A stretch of DNA of 64,000 nucleotides from Streptomyces sp. SAT1. Its GTDB lineage: Bacteria > Actinomycetota > Actinomycetes > Streptomycetales > Streptomycetaceae. The DNA lies in assembly GCF_001654495.1 (NCBI RefSeq), contig NZ_CP015849.1:2060501-2124500 (forward strand), read 5' to 3'. The position numbers and the translations under genes are program-made. Positions 35,773 to 43,791 of this stretch are shown here, one piece after another; the first letter of the stretch is position 1, and each line of letters starts with the position of its first letter. The notes under the pieces were generated by a model that did no database searches, was not told the DNA's origin, and worked only from the letters and a program-made list of their open reading frames with translations.

Positions 35773-37140
35773 GTGGAAGAGCCGAAACGGCATGTCTGCC
35801 CGGAGTGCGGGGCACCCCGCAGCGCGGACAACTCCCCGTCGTGCGCCTGCGGCCGCCGGGCGGCCGATGCCCTGCGCGACGCGCGGACGGCGGAAGCGGC
35901 GCGGGCCGAGGACTTCGACCCGCTGCGGATACGGCCATACGTGAATCCCGGGGACCCCGGAGACCCGGGTGACCCTGGAGACTCGGGTAACGCTGGAGGC
36001 CCTGGAGGCCCTGGAGGCCCTGGAGGCCCGGGTGACGCCGGAGGCCCGGGTGGCCCCGGGGTCGTCGGTGCGGGCTCGGGGGCGAGTACGGCTCCCGTTG
36101 CCGCCGAGGGCGAGCGCGCCGGGGGCGCCGGGGCCACCCGGGCCGAGGCGGAGACCCGGCCGGTGCCCGTCGTGGACGGCGCGGGCGGCGCGGGTGGCGC
36201 TGAGGGCGCGGGGGGCGCTTCCCGTACAGCCCCTGCGGACGGTGCGCCCGGCGTGAGCGGCGTTCACGGCGCGCCCCGCGCGGACGCCGCCGAGGGCGCG
36301 GGCGCCGCGCACGGCGCACACGGCCCGGACGCCACCATGTCGCTGCGCGCCATCACTCCGCCCGCCCTGCCCACCCCGCTGACGCAGCGGGCGGGTGCGC
36401 CCAGCGCGTCCGACCTGAGCCTGTTCGACGCCCGCTCCACCCGGGCCTTCGAGGCCGTGGACCCGTCCGCCGGGGCGGACGGCACGGGCGACGGGCCGGG
36501 CGGGTCCCGTCGGCGCCGGCGCCGCCCCGCCGCTGTGATCGCCGTGTCGACGGCGGTGGTGGCGGTCGTCGCGGCGACCGCGTACGCCGGCGGTCTGTTC
36601 TCGTACGAGTCCCCCGCGCGCGACGGCGCGGCCCAGGACGTGCGGGAGGGCATCCCCGACGGCCCGGCGCCCACGGTCCCGCCGTCCGCGCCGACGAGTG
36701 CCGCGCCGGTGCGCTCGCCCTCGCCGTCCGTGTCGGCGACCACGTCGCCCTCGCCCAGCGCGAGCATGACGGCGTCGGCGTCGGCGTCGCCCTCGGCCAC
36801 CGGCCACTCGCCGACGCCCTCGGGATCCCCGACCGGCGCCGCCGTACCAGGGCCGGGCACCGCCTCGCCCCCGCAGAGCCCGCCGAACACCCTGGCCACC
36901 GCCTCCACGCAGCCCGCCGGGTCCCTGCGCCGGGGCGACCACGGCCCCGCGGTGCGCGACCTCCAGGAGCGCCTGACGCGGCTGTACCTCTACACCGACG
37001 CGATCGACGGCTACTACAGCCGCAGCGTCGAGGACTCGGTACGCAACTACCAGTGGGCCCGCGGCATCACCTCGGACGGCTTCGGCGTGTACGGCCCGGC
37101 GACCCGAGCGAGCCTGGAGGCGGAGCCGACGCACTGGTGA
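35773..37140 (+). CDS. Membrane protein with N-terminal zinc ribbon, collagen-like linker and C-terminal peptidoglycan-binding domain
   Basis: 455 residues. GTG 35773 has GGGAGGGG 8 bases upstream. Order of parts: zinc ribbon CPECGAPRSADNSPSCACG (residues about 9-27); Gly-Pro/Asp/Gly triplet run (about 58-95, encoded by GGAGGCCCT-type repeats); acidic, Ala/Gly-rich stretch; one membrane helix (AVIAVSTAVVAVVAATAYAG); Ser/Pro/Thr-rich wall-spanning linker; and a C-terminal PG_binding_1 domain (GDHGPAVRDLQERLTRLYLY). It should span the membrane with the peptidoglycan-binding domain outside and the zinc ribbon inside, an arrangement able to couple wall and cytosol. Confidence 0.85.
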   Translation: MEEPKRHVCPECGAPRSADNSPSCACGRRAADALRDARTAEAARAEDFDPLRIRPYVNPGDPGDPGDPGDSGNAGGPGGPGGPGGPGDAGGPGGPGVVGAGSGASTAPVAAEGERAGGAGATRAEAETRPVPVVDGAGGAGGAEGAGGASRTAPADGAPGVSGVHGAPRADAAEGAGAAHGAHGPDATMSLRAITPPALPTPLTQRAGAPSASDLSLFDARSTRAFEAVDPSAGADGTGDGPGGSRRRRRRPAAVIAVSTAVVAVVAATAYAGGLFSYESPARDGAAQDVREGIPDGPAPTVPPSAPTSAAPVRSPSPSVSATTSPSPSASMTASASASPSATGHSPTPSGSPTGAAVPGPGTASPPQSPPNTLATASTQPAGSLRRGDHGPAVRDLQERLTRLYLYTDAIDGYYSRSVEDSVRNYQWARGITSDGFGVYGPATRASLEAEPTHW

Positions 37141-37393
37141 GACGGGGCCTGCGCGGTCGGCGGCCAGGGCCAGCGGCCGGTGACCAGTGGCCGGGCGACG
37201 ACCGCTCGACGGCCGGTGGCCGGTCAGCGGCCGATCCGCGACTGGCCCACGCCCGGCAGCCGGTCCGTGGCCGGTCCACGGCCACCCGGCGGCCGGTCCA
37301 CGGCCGGCCTGCTGCCAGCCCCCAGCCCAGCGCGCCCAGCGGCCGGTGACCGGCCTACCGGCCAGGCGGGCGGTCAGCCCACCAACTGGACGA
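37141..37393. repeat. Low-complexity intergenic DNA built from CGGCCGGT-like units
   Basis: The 253 bases between convergent genes are dominated by degenerate GGCCGGTC/CCGGCC units, giving many overlapping hairpins that could stop transcription. Translations are low-complexity and lack ribosome sites. Confidence 0.6.
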
Positions 37394-38053
37394 TCAGCCC
37401 AGGTGCAACCGCACGGTCCCGTCCCCCACCGGCTCGACCCGGATCTCGGTGAGGTCCCGCACGACCGCGTCGGGTTCGTGGAGGGCGGCGCGCGGGCCGA
37501 TGCCGATCACGCGCATCCCGGCGGCCCGGCCGGCGGCGATGCCCGCGCCGGAGTCCTCGAAGACCACGCAGTCGGCGGGCTCGACGCCGAGTTCGGCGGC
37601 GCCCTTGAGGAAGCCCTCGGGGTCGGGCTTGCTGGCGCCCACGGACTCGGCGGTGACCCGCACGTCCGGCAGCGGCAGCCCGGCGGCGGCCATCCGCGCG
37701 GTGGACAGGCCCACGTCGGCCGAGGTCACCAGGGCGTGCGGCAGCCCGCGCAGCGCGGCCATGAACTCCGGCGCACCGGGCACGGGCACCACGCCGTCCA
37801 TGTCCGAGGTCTCCTCGGCGAGCATGCGGGCGTTCTCGGCGATGTTCTGCTCCTGGGGGCGGTCCGGCAGCAGGAGCGCCATGGAGGCGTGCCCCTGGCG
37901 GCCGTGCACCACCTTCATCACCTCGTCGCCGTCCAGTCCGTGCCGGTCGGCCCAGCGCCGCCAGATGCGGTCGACGACGGCGTCCGAGTTGACGAGGGTG
38001 CCGTCCATGTCGAGCAGGAGGGCGCGGGCGGTGAGCACGGCGGTGGCCGTCAT
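37394..38053 (-). CDS. HAD-superfamily hydrolase (beta-phosphoglucomutase/phosphatase-like)
   Basis: 219 residues. HAD motif I is LLLDMDGTLVNSDA, motif II is ALVTSADVGL, the Lys of motif III is in GASKPDPEGFL, and motif IV is CVVFEDSGAGIAAG. The helical cap inserted after motif I marks subfamily IA (sugar-phosphatase/phosphoglycolate-phosphatase type). ATG 38053 is favoured because TTGGAG precedes it at about 9 bases. It is probably a sugar-phosphate phosphatase; substrate not determined. It is transcribed toward the repeat-rich gap. Confidence 0.92.
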   Translation of the reverse strand: MTATAVLTARALLLDMDGTLVNSDAVVDRIWRRWADRHGLDGDEVMKVVHGRQGHASMALLLPDRPQEQNIAENARMLAEETSDMDGVVPVPGAPEFMAALRGLPHALVTSADVGLSTARMAAAGLPLPDVRVTAESVGASKPDPEGFLKGAAELGVEPADCVVFEDSGAGIAAGRAAGMRVIGIGPRAALHEPDAVVRDLTEIRVEPVGDGTVRLHLG

Positions 38054-38350
38054 CGGCAGCTCCAAGGTGCGGAGGGGCGTGCGGAGGGGCCCCGGCTGTC
38101 CCGCCGGGCTTCCCGGAGGGGACAAGGCGGCCCCGCCCGCCGGTCAGGGAGAACGGGCGGGAGCCACTTTGTTTCCCCACGGTACAAAACGAGACCGGCT
38201 TCCCGCCACCGCCCCGCACACCCTTCACCGGACTTCATCGGAAGTTCAGCTCCGGGCCGGGCGCCGGGATCCCGGGGGCACCCTTCCGGCACGCCCCCGG
38301 CGCACACGACCGCGTGCCCGCGCGCACGCCCCGCGCACCCGCCCGGCGGC

Positions 38351-38929
38351 TCAGCTCACCGCCTCCCACAGGCTCCACACACCGAGCGCGATCATCAGCA
38401 CGGCCGCGATCTTGGTGATCAGCCCCAGCGGCACGCGCCGCATCAGCGCCTTTCCGCCGACGATGCCGAGACCGGCGACCGCCCACAGCGCCAGCACCGC
38501 GCCCACGCCCACGGAGATCGGGTCGTCGTAGCGGGCGGCGAGGTTCGCCGTCATGATCTGGGTGAGGTCGCCGAACTCGGCGACCAGGATGAGCATGAAG
38601 CCGGTCCCGGCGACCTTCCAGAAGGACTGGTCGGCGGGCTTGCGGATCTCCTCCTCGTCGTCGCCCTTCTTGAAGAGCAGCACGGCCGCCCCGCCCAGGA
38701 ACAGCACGCCGGTGAGCGCGTGCACGATCTGCTGCGGCAGCAGGGTGAGCATGCTGCCCGCCGCCACGGCCAGCACCACGTGCAGCAGGAAGGCGGCGGC
38801 GACGCCCGCGAAGACGTAGGAGGCGCGGTAGCGGGTGCCGAGGACGAGTCCCGCCAGGGCCGTCTTGTCCGGCAGTTCGGCGAGGAAGACGACGCCGAAG
38901 ACGAGCGCCATGACGCTGAGACTGATCAC
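38351..38929 (-). CDS. GDT1/TMEM165 (UPF0016) family transporter, probable manganese exporter
   Basis: 192 residues, six membrane helices in two homologous halves. Each half carries the family motif with an acidic pair: AELPDKTALAGL in helix 1 and AEFGDLTQIMTANLA in helix 4 (canonical ExGDKT/R; the first is degenerate, Pro for Gly, and the second has Leu for Lys). A charged cytosolic loop (KKGDDEEEIRK) separates the halves. Members such as MneA export Mn2+. The GTG at 38929 has GAGGGA close upstream. A yybP-ykoY manganese riboswitch in the leader supports Mn2+ export directly. Confidence 0.92.
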   Translation of the reverse strand: MISLSVMALVFGVVFLAELPDKTALAGLVLGTRYRASYVFAGVAAAFLLHVVLAVAAGSMLTLLPQQIVHALTGVLFLGGAAVLLFKKGDDEEEIRKPADQSFWKVAGTGFMLILVAEFGDLTQIMTANLAARYDDPISVGVGAVLALWAVAGLGIVGGKALMRRVPLGLITKIAAVLMIALGVWSLWEAVS

Positions 38930-39011
38930 TGTCCCTCAATCGGTCGGGCCGCCCCGCCGAGAGTGCTGTGAACTGTGCGACAGACGCCTCGGCAGGGCAG
39001 CGCACTGATGC

Positions 39012-39032
39012 GCCCGTGCCGTGGGCACGGGC
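39012..39032 (-). promoter_or_regulatory. Hairpin downstream of the Mn2+ aptamer (expression platform candidate)
   Basis: A perfect 9-bp inverted repeat with a 3-base loop (GCCCGTGCC-cac-GGCACGGGC on the minus strand) lies 12 bases 3' of the riboswitch aptamer and 83 bases before the exporter start. It could be a terminator opposed by ligand binding, or a Rho or ribosome-access switch. No T-tract follows. Confidence 0.55.
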
Positions 39033-39043
39033 GTGCACTGCTT

Positions 39044-39157
39044 GCCGAAGGTCTCGCTGGCCGGCCGGGACGGTGTCCGCGGTCTGCCTCCGGGCGCCGG
39101 CTCAGCGTGGCTGAGCAGTATGTCGACGGTCCGGCGAAGAGCTACTCCCCTTCTGCG
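39044..39157 (-). ncRNA. yybP-ykoY (Mn2+) riboswitch aptamer
   Basis: Read on the minus strand, the conserved blocks appear in the right order and spacing. AAGGGGAGTAGC (39141-39152) is the first metal-site strand with the P1 5' side; GTCGACATAC (39118-39127) follows; then a variable stem region (CAGCCACGCTG hairpin and more); then AGCGAGACCTTCGGC (39044-39058), the second metal-site strand with the P1 3' side. GAAGG near 39150-39155 pairs with CCTTC near 39047-39051 to close the junction. This class senses Mn2+ and turns on exporters. It lies in the leader of the GDT1-type gene. Confidence 0.9.
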
Positions 39158-39195
39158 CCGTCCATGGTACGCGACGACGAGTTCCGCTCCGGACC

Positions 39196-39224
39196 TTGTC
39201 ATGTCATGGACGCGTCACTAACTT
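39196..39224 (+). promoter_or_regulatory. Housekeeping-type promoter for the secreted HNH nuclease
   Basis: TTGTCA (39196-39201) and TAACTT (39219-39224) are separated by exactly 17 bases, a good match to a principal-sigma promoter. The start codon of the secreted nuclease lies 88 bases downstream. Confidence 0.7.
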
Positions 39225-39311
39225 CTCACCGGACGCACACCCTCCCGCAACGCGGCGCCGCGAGCATTCCCACGCTCGCGCCCAAAGCCCCCACAACGCA
39301 AGGGAGTTCAC

Positions 39312-39986
39312 ATGGCTCGCATATTCCGCCGCCGGTCCTCCGCACCCTCGTTCTACGCGCGTCGACGCGTGGGCATCCTCACGGCGCTGACCGGCCTCCT
39401 CGCCTCCGCCGCGCTGATCAACCCCCCGGCCGCGTCCGCCGCCCTCCCCACCCCGGTCAGCGCCGCCACCGCCCGCGGCTACCTCGCCTCCCTCACCGTC
39501 GCGACCGAGAACCGCACCGGCTACGACCGCTCCCTGTTCCCGCACTGGATCACCATCAGCGGCAGCTGCAACACCCGCGAGACCGTGCTGAAGCGGGACG
39601 GTTCGAACGTCACCACCGACTCCTCCTGCGCCGCCAAGAGCGGCAGCTGGTACTCCCCCTACGACGGGGCGACCTGGACCGCCGCCTCCGACCTGGACAT
39701 CGACCACGTGGTCCCGCTGGCCGAGGCGTGGGACTCGGGCGCGAGCAAGTGGACCACCGCGCAGCGCCAGGCGTTCGCCAACGACCTGACCCGCCCGCAG
39801 CTCATCGCGGTCACCGACAACGTCAACCAGGCCAAGGGCGACCAGGACCCCGCCACCTGGGTGCCGTCCCGGTCGGCGTACGTCTGCACGTACGTCCGCG
39901 CCTGGGTCCAGGTGAAGTACTACTACGGCCTGTCGGTCGACTCGGCGGAGAAGAGCGCCCTCCAGGGCTACCTCGCGAGCTGCTGA
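39312..39986 (+). CDS. Secreted HNH endonuclease (DUF1524 type)
   Basis: 224 residues. ATG 39312 (GGGAGTT upstream) opens a Sec signal peptide with arginine-rich n-region, ending near AASAALPTP. The mature part contains the DUF1524 HNH core: DLDIDHVVPLAEAWDSGASK, then the Asn of QLIAVTDNVNQAKGDQDPAT. The DHVVPLAEAWDSGA motif is typical of exported Streptomyces nucleases that degrade extracellular DNA for nutrition or during development. Four cysteines in the mature part may form disulfides. It has its own promoter and is followed by a strong terminator. Confidence 0.93.
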   Translation: MARIFRRRSSAPSFYARRRVGILTALTGLLASAALINPPAASAALPTPVSAATARGYLASLTVATENRTGYDRSLFPHWITISGSCNTRETVLKRDGSNVTTDSSCAAKSGSWYSPYDGATWTAASDLDIDHVVPLAEAWDSGASKWTTAQRQAFANDLTRPQLIAVTDNVNQAKGDQDPATWVPSRSAYVCTYVRAWVQVKYYYGLSVDSAEKSALQGYLASC

Positions 39987-40072
39987 GCACCCGCCCTCCA
40001 TCACCCCTTCCCGGCCCTCCGCACCCGCCCACCCCCTCGCACCACCCCCTCCCCCCACACACCGCGCCACCC

Positions 40073-40125
40073 GCCCGCCCTCCTCCGTCACACACGCCCT
40101 TCGGGGCCGACGGAGGAGGGCGGGC
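40073..40125 (+). terminator. Strong hairpin terminator after the nuclease gene
   Basis: A perfect 17-bp inverted repeat (40073-40089 with 40109-40125, beginning GCCCGCCCTCCTCC) with a 19-base loop, followed by a short T-containing stretch. It lies 87 bases after the HNH gene stop. Confidence 0.88.
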
Positions 40126-40612
40126 TTCGTCGTGGACGGGGGCCGGCGCGGCGGGTGCGTGGCCGATCCGCATCGCCCCCGCATGGCGCGATCCGAGCCA
40201 TCGGGCCGCCGGCGCCGCACCCGGCCGTGGTGGTTCGGCCATTTGTCCGTTAACTCGACGCCCGTCGACGTTCGCCCCGGATGCGTCCGGCGCGCCTCCG
40301 CGCGCAGGCCGAGCGCGCCCGGGGAGCCCCGCCGCGAGCCGTAGCGGAGTCCGCCGCACCCCCGGCCCGCCCAGTGGTCCAGCAGGTGGCACACCCCGTT
40401 ATTCACCAGGTTGTCCACCCCTCGGCTGGTTCGCGCACTTCGCTTAATCCGCTGCGTACCGGAGCAAACGGAATCGGAACCGCACCCCCAGCATGGCCAG
40501 ATGTTGAACTTGCAAGTACAGATTAGGTCGACCTAACCTAGGTCACTCGTTCGGATGCGTCCCCCAGCCGGTCCCCTCCCCGGGCCGGCCTTGACCGAAG
40601 GAGAACCCCCAC
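40126..40612. other. Intergenic region upstream of the DoxX gene
   Basis: About 490 bases without a credible gene. Composition drops toward the 3' end (40380-40540), where promoter-like elements and a palindrome occur. The upstream half is G+C-rich and unremarkable. Confidence 0.5.
40523..40536. promoter_or_regulatory. Palindrome overlapping the DoxX promoter
   Basis: TTAGGTCGACCTAA is a perfect 14-bp palindrome. It falls between a possible -35 (TTGCAA, 40510-40515) and -10 (TAACCT, 40534-40539), where a repressor would block polymerase. It resembles but does not match the DmdR/IdeR iron box. Confidence 0.6.
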
Positions 40613-41074
40613 ATGACCGGCCTGACCGGACGTCTCAACTCCGCGCAGCCCTATGTCCTCGGCCTGTTCCGCGTCGTCGTGGGACTGGTGTTCTTCTGCC
40701 ACGGCGCCGCGTCCCTGTTCGGCGTGCTCGGCGGTGCCGCGGGCACCCATGGCGGCACGCTCTCGGCGGGCACCTGGCCGAACTGGTACGCCGCGGTGAT
40801 CCAGTTGGTCGCCGGTGCCCTGGTCGTGCTGGGCCTGGGTACCCGCGCCGCCGCGTTCATCGCCTCCGGCTCGATGGCCTTCGCCTACTTCGACGTGCAC
40901 CAGAAGGCGGCGCTGTGGCCCATCGAGAACGGCGGTGAGATGCCGGTGCTGTTCTGCTGGTCCTTCCTGCTGCTGGTCTTCACCGGCTCCGGCGCCTTCG
41001 CCCTGGACGGGCTGCTCGCCCGGCGCTCGACGCAGCGTCAGCCCGCCGCCGAGCAGGCCCCGGTGGCCGCCTGA
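40613..41074 (+). CDS. DoxX-family membrane protein
   Basis: 153 residues, four membrane helices. The DoxX pattern is visible: GLFRVVVGLVFFCHGAASLF, WYAAVIQLVAGALVVLGLGT, SGSMAFAYFDVHQKAALWPI, FCWSFLLLVF. In mycobacteria a DoxX protein forms a membrane oxidoreductase complex in thiol stress; many family members are uncharacterised. The ATG at 40613 follows GAAGGAGAA at a good distance. The promoter carries a 14-bp palindrome, so it is likely under a dedicated repressor, whose gene is not adjacent. Confidence 0.88.
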   Translation: MTGLTGRLNSAQPYVLGLFRVVVGLVFFCHGAASLFGVLGGAAGTHGGTLSAGTWPNWYAAVIQLVAGALVVLGLGTRAAAFIASGSMAFAYFDVHQKAALWPIENGGEMPVLFCWSFLLLVFTGSGAFALDGLLARRSTQRQPAAEQAPVAA

Positions 41075-41327
41075 GGGCGGGCGCGGGGCTGCCGGTCCCA
41101 CCCGGCGGCCCCGGCCCCGGGCCGCCCTCCCGCTCATCGGCCCGGCCGTCCCCGCATCCCTCGTCCCCGCATCCCTCGCGGGGGCCACTGCGAACACATG
41201 AGCCCCCGATGAATCCCCTGTCACACCCCGGGCGTACGCTGTATGGCTGTTCACAGACCGCCCCTGCCGCTCCCCCGCGACAACGCGGCACACGGTCCGG
41301 TCCCCGGGGGAGTCGAGGGAGTTCGCG

Positions 41328-41966
41328 GTGCTGGAGAGTGTGGCGAGGGTGGGGGCGCTCACCGGCACTCCGTGGATCTATGTCGCGGTGACCCTCTCGG
41401 TGCTGCTGGACGTGTTCCTGCCGGTGCTGCCCAGCGGGGTGCTGATCGTGACGGCGGCGACGGCCGCCGCGGCGGGCACGGGCGCCGCCGCCGGGCATGT
41501 CCCGCACGACGTGCCCGACATCCTCGCGCTGATCCTGTGCGCGGCCACCGCCTCGGTGCTGGGCGACCTCTTCGCCTACCGCCTCGCCCGGCGCGGCGGC
41601 GAGCGGCTGGACCGGGCGCTCGCCCGCTCCCGCCGCCTCAGCACCGCCCAGGAGCGGCTGGGCGCCGCCCTCGCCCGGGGCGGCGGAGGCGCGCTGGTGG
41701 TCATCGCCCGCTTCGCCCCGGCCGGCCGCTCGGTCGTCTCCTTCAGCGCGGGCGCCGCACAGCGCCGGGTGCGGGAGTTCCTGCCCTGGTCGGCGCTGGC
41801 CGGGCTGTCCTGGGCGGGCTACAGCGTGGCCCTCGGCTACTTCGGCACCCGCTGGCTGGGCGCCGCCTGGCTCGCCACCTGCGTCTCGGTGGCCGCCCTG
41901 TTCGCGGCCGGGGCCGCGGCGGCGTATCTGATGCGCCGCACCCCGAAGGCGCGCGAGGCATCCTGA
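41328..41966 (+). CDS. DedA-family (VTT-domain) membrane protein
   Basis: 212 residues, several membrane segments. The DedA/VTT core is seen in VLLDVFLPVLPSGVLIVTAA, SVLGDLFAYRLARRGGERLD and the helix pair RFAPAGRSVVSFSAGAAQRR (family motif F-x-R-x3-PxxR; Pro and Arg retained). DedA proteins act as undecaprenyl-phosphate or lipid flippases. GTG 41328 is the first start with an acceptable upstream site (GAGGGAG). It is followed closely by a short Pro/Ala-rich gap and the convergent DUF2277 gene. Confidence 0.85.
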   Translation: MLESVARVGALTGTPWIYVAVTLSVLLDVFLPVLPSGVLIVTAATAAAAGTGAAAGHVPHDVPDILALILCAATASVLGDLFAYRLARRGGERLDRALARSRRLSTAQERLGAALARGGGGALVVIARFAPAGRSVVSFSAGAAQRRVREFLPWSALAGLSWAGYSVALGYFGTRWLGAAWLATCVSVAALFAAGAAAAYLMRRTPKAREAS

Positions 41967-42080
41967 GTCACCGCCCCCCCCCGGCCGTCTCAGGTGAGGC
42001 TCACCTCACCCGCACCCCGGAGCCCGGGGCGCGGAGGCCCGTCGGCCGCCAGCCCGGCAGCCCGGCAGCCGCGGCGCGCC

Positions 42081-42317
42081 TCACCCGGCGGCCCGTCGCG
42101 CCGCACCACCACCCCGCACCTGAAGTCCCGCCAGCAGCTCCGCCGTCGCCGCCGTGACCGCCTCGACCGCGCGGTCGAAGACTTCCTGGTTGTGCGCGGC
42201 GGGCGCGCGGAACCCCGAGACCTTCCGGACGTACTGGAGGGCGGCGGCGCGGATCTCCTCCTCGGTCGCCTCCTCGGGCAGGGCGGGCGGGCGCAGCGTC
42301 TTGATGCTCCGGCACAT
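42081..42317 (-). CDS. DUF2277 protein
   Basis: 78 residues. The start MCRSIKTLRPP and the core TEEEIRAAALQYVRKVSGFR are the family signature. DUF2277 proteins are short, cytosolic, helical and of unknown function; the conserved N-terminal Cys-Arg is notable. The ATG at 42317 matches the family start exactly. The gene lies 41 bases downstream of the GNAT gene on the same strand and may be co-transcribed with it. Confidence 0.85.
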   Translation of the reverse strand: MCRSIKTLRPPALPEEATEEEIRAAALQYVRKVSGFRAPAAHNQEVFDRAVEAVTAATAELLAGLQVRGGGAARRAAG

Positions 42318-42358
42318 GCTTCCAGTCTCCTCCCGGTCCCGCGGGACCGTCGGTGCCC

Positions 42359-42886
42359 TCATTCGCCGCCCGGGGACTCGGCGTCCAGGTCGGCGTACCA
42401 GTCGTTCGACGTGATCGGGTGGCCCTTCGGGTACTCGAAGGCGACCGTGCCGCGCAGGGTGAACCCGGCGCGGCGGCAGACCGCGTTCGAGGCGGTGTGC
42501 TCCAGGCGCGGGTACGCGTGCAGGGACCGGTGCCGCCCGGCGGCCCGCGCGCGGCCCATGACCGCCCGCGCGGCCGCCGCCGCGAGCCCGCGCCCCTGGA
42601 ACCCGGGCGATATCGCCCATCCCGTCTCCCAGACGGTCCCCTCGGGCCAGGGCCGCTCCCAGAAGCCGATCGCCCCCGCCGTGCGCCCGTCGTCCGCCGC
42701 CACCACCCGGTACATCCCCCCGGCGGGCAGCTCCAGATAGCGCCGGTGGCGCTCGGTGAGCTTCTCCTCGCTCTCCGGGCCGCCCAGGTGCTCGGTCATC
42801 TCCGGGCTGTTGTGCAGCCGCAGCAGCCAGAAGTCGTCCTCGCCCCACGGCTCCAGCCGTACCTTCGTCTCGTCCGCCTCACCCAT
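42359..42886 (-). CDS. GNAT-family N-acetyltransferase (RimJ/RimL-like)
   Basis: 175 residues. Motif A is TGWAISPGFQGRGLAAAAAR with the Q-G-R-G acetyl-CoA loop; motif B is HTASNAVCRRAGFTLRGTVA. The pattern (N..S.AVCRRAGF) fits the RimJ/RimL-like branch acetylating protein N-termini or small amines. The ATG at 42886 has GGGAGG about 7 bases upstream. It probably forms a two-gene unit with the DUF2277 gene. Confidence 0.9.
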   Translation of the reverse strand: MGEADETKVRLEPWGEDDFWLLRLHNSPEMTEHLGGPESEEKLTERHRRYLELPAGGMYRVVAADDGRTAGAIGFWERPWPEGTVWETGWAISPGFQGRGLAAAAARAVMGRARAAGRHRSLHAYPRLEHTASNAVCRRAGFTLRGTVAFEYPKGHPITSNDWYADLDAESPGGE

Positions 42887-43034
42887 GACGCCCTCCCCTT
42901 CCGTCCTTCGTCACCCCATCCCCGTCACCGTAGGGCAGGGGTCTGACAACGGGCCGCGACCGGCGGATTCATCGAACGCATGAACCCCCTCGCGCGAGTC
43001 GCCAGCGAAAATCGAACAGGCGTAGCATTGCGGC

Positions 43035-43400
43035 GTGGCTACGCCCTATGACTTCCCGAGTGACCTCCTCGCCGGCCAGGAGGAGCTGCATCAGGTCCGG
43101 GCCGAGCTGTCGGCCCTGCTCAAACGGCTGCCCTGGTCGGTCCAGCCGCTGGACGGATTCAGCGACGACGGCGGCTGGCGCAAGGTGGAGCGCCCCGCGT
43201 CCCCCGGCTGGTCCGCCGACGACCAGGCCGAGGTGGAGAAGCTCCGCCGCCGCGAGCACGAACTGGCGGTGTTCGTCACCACGCACCGCTACTGGTCGGC
43301 CTTCAGCGGCCCGGACGCCGTCGCCGCCCGTACCCGGCTCAAGCACGCCCGCGAGGACCACGAGCGCTCCGCGCGCGGGGACGGACCGGGCGACGGGTGA
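43035..43400 (+). CDS. Conserved hypothetical protein
   Basis: 121 residues, soluble, mostly helical and charged (EELHQVRAELSALLKRLPWS, DDQAEVEKLRRREHELAVFV, RTRLKHAREDHERSA). The pattern of heptads suggests coiled coils at both ends. GTG 43035 is probably leaderless or nearly so, with an AT-containing stretch (TAGCAT) about 10 bases upstream. I recognise no family. The location just before tRNA-Val is a typical chromosomal arrangement and says nothing about function. Confidence 0.8.
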   Translation: MATPYDFPSDLLAGQEELHQVRAELSALLKRLPWSVQPLDGFSDDGGWRKVERPASPGWSADDQAEVEKLRRREHELAVFVTTHRYWSAFSGPDAVAARTRLKHAREDHERSARGDGPGDG

Positions 43401-43493
43401 TGCCCGCTGGTCACCGGGGCGCCGCGCCGCCGGGCCCGCCGGAAGGGGTTTGCGGGACGGTCCCCTCGTCAGGGTAGGCTGTCCACTCGTCCC

Positions 43494-43567
<74 letters not shown>

Positions 43568-43599
43568 GGCCGCGTCACGTCACGTCGTGTCACGCGAAA

Positions 43600-43645
43600 C
43601 CGAAGGCCCAGCACCACGGGGTGTCCCGAGGAGCTGGGCCTTCGG
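43600..43645 (+). terminator. Terminator after tRNA-Val
   Basis: A perfect 13-bp inverted repeat (CCGAAGGCCCAGC at 43600-43612 with GCTGGGCCTTCGG at 43633-43645) lies 32 bases after the tRNA. Confidence 0.88.
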
Positions 43646-43791
43646 TGTGCCCGGGGCCGTCGTAGGGGGGTTACCCCCACCCCCGACCCGGCAGTGAACC
43701 GCATTCCCCGCCCGGTCCTCCTCTTCTACGGTCGTGGGAGACCGCAGCACGAAGTGCCGAGAGCGCTGTTCCGCATCTGGGGGAGACCGAC

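Noticed and set aside
37141..37393. Short coding frames in the repeat-rich gap
   Set aside because: Translations are repetitive and there is no start with a ribosome site; the DNA is explained by GGCCGGTC-like repeats.
40523..40536. DmdR/IdeR iron box
   Set aside because: The palindrome lacks the full 19-bp TTAGGTTAG-type consensus; only the outer bases agree.
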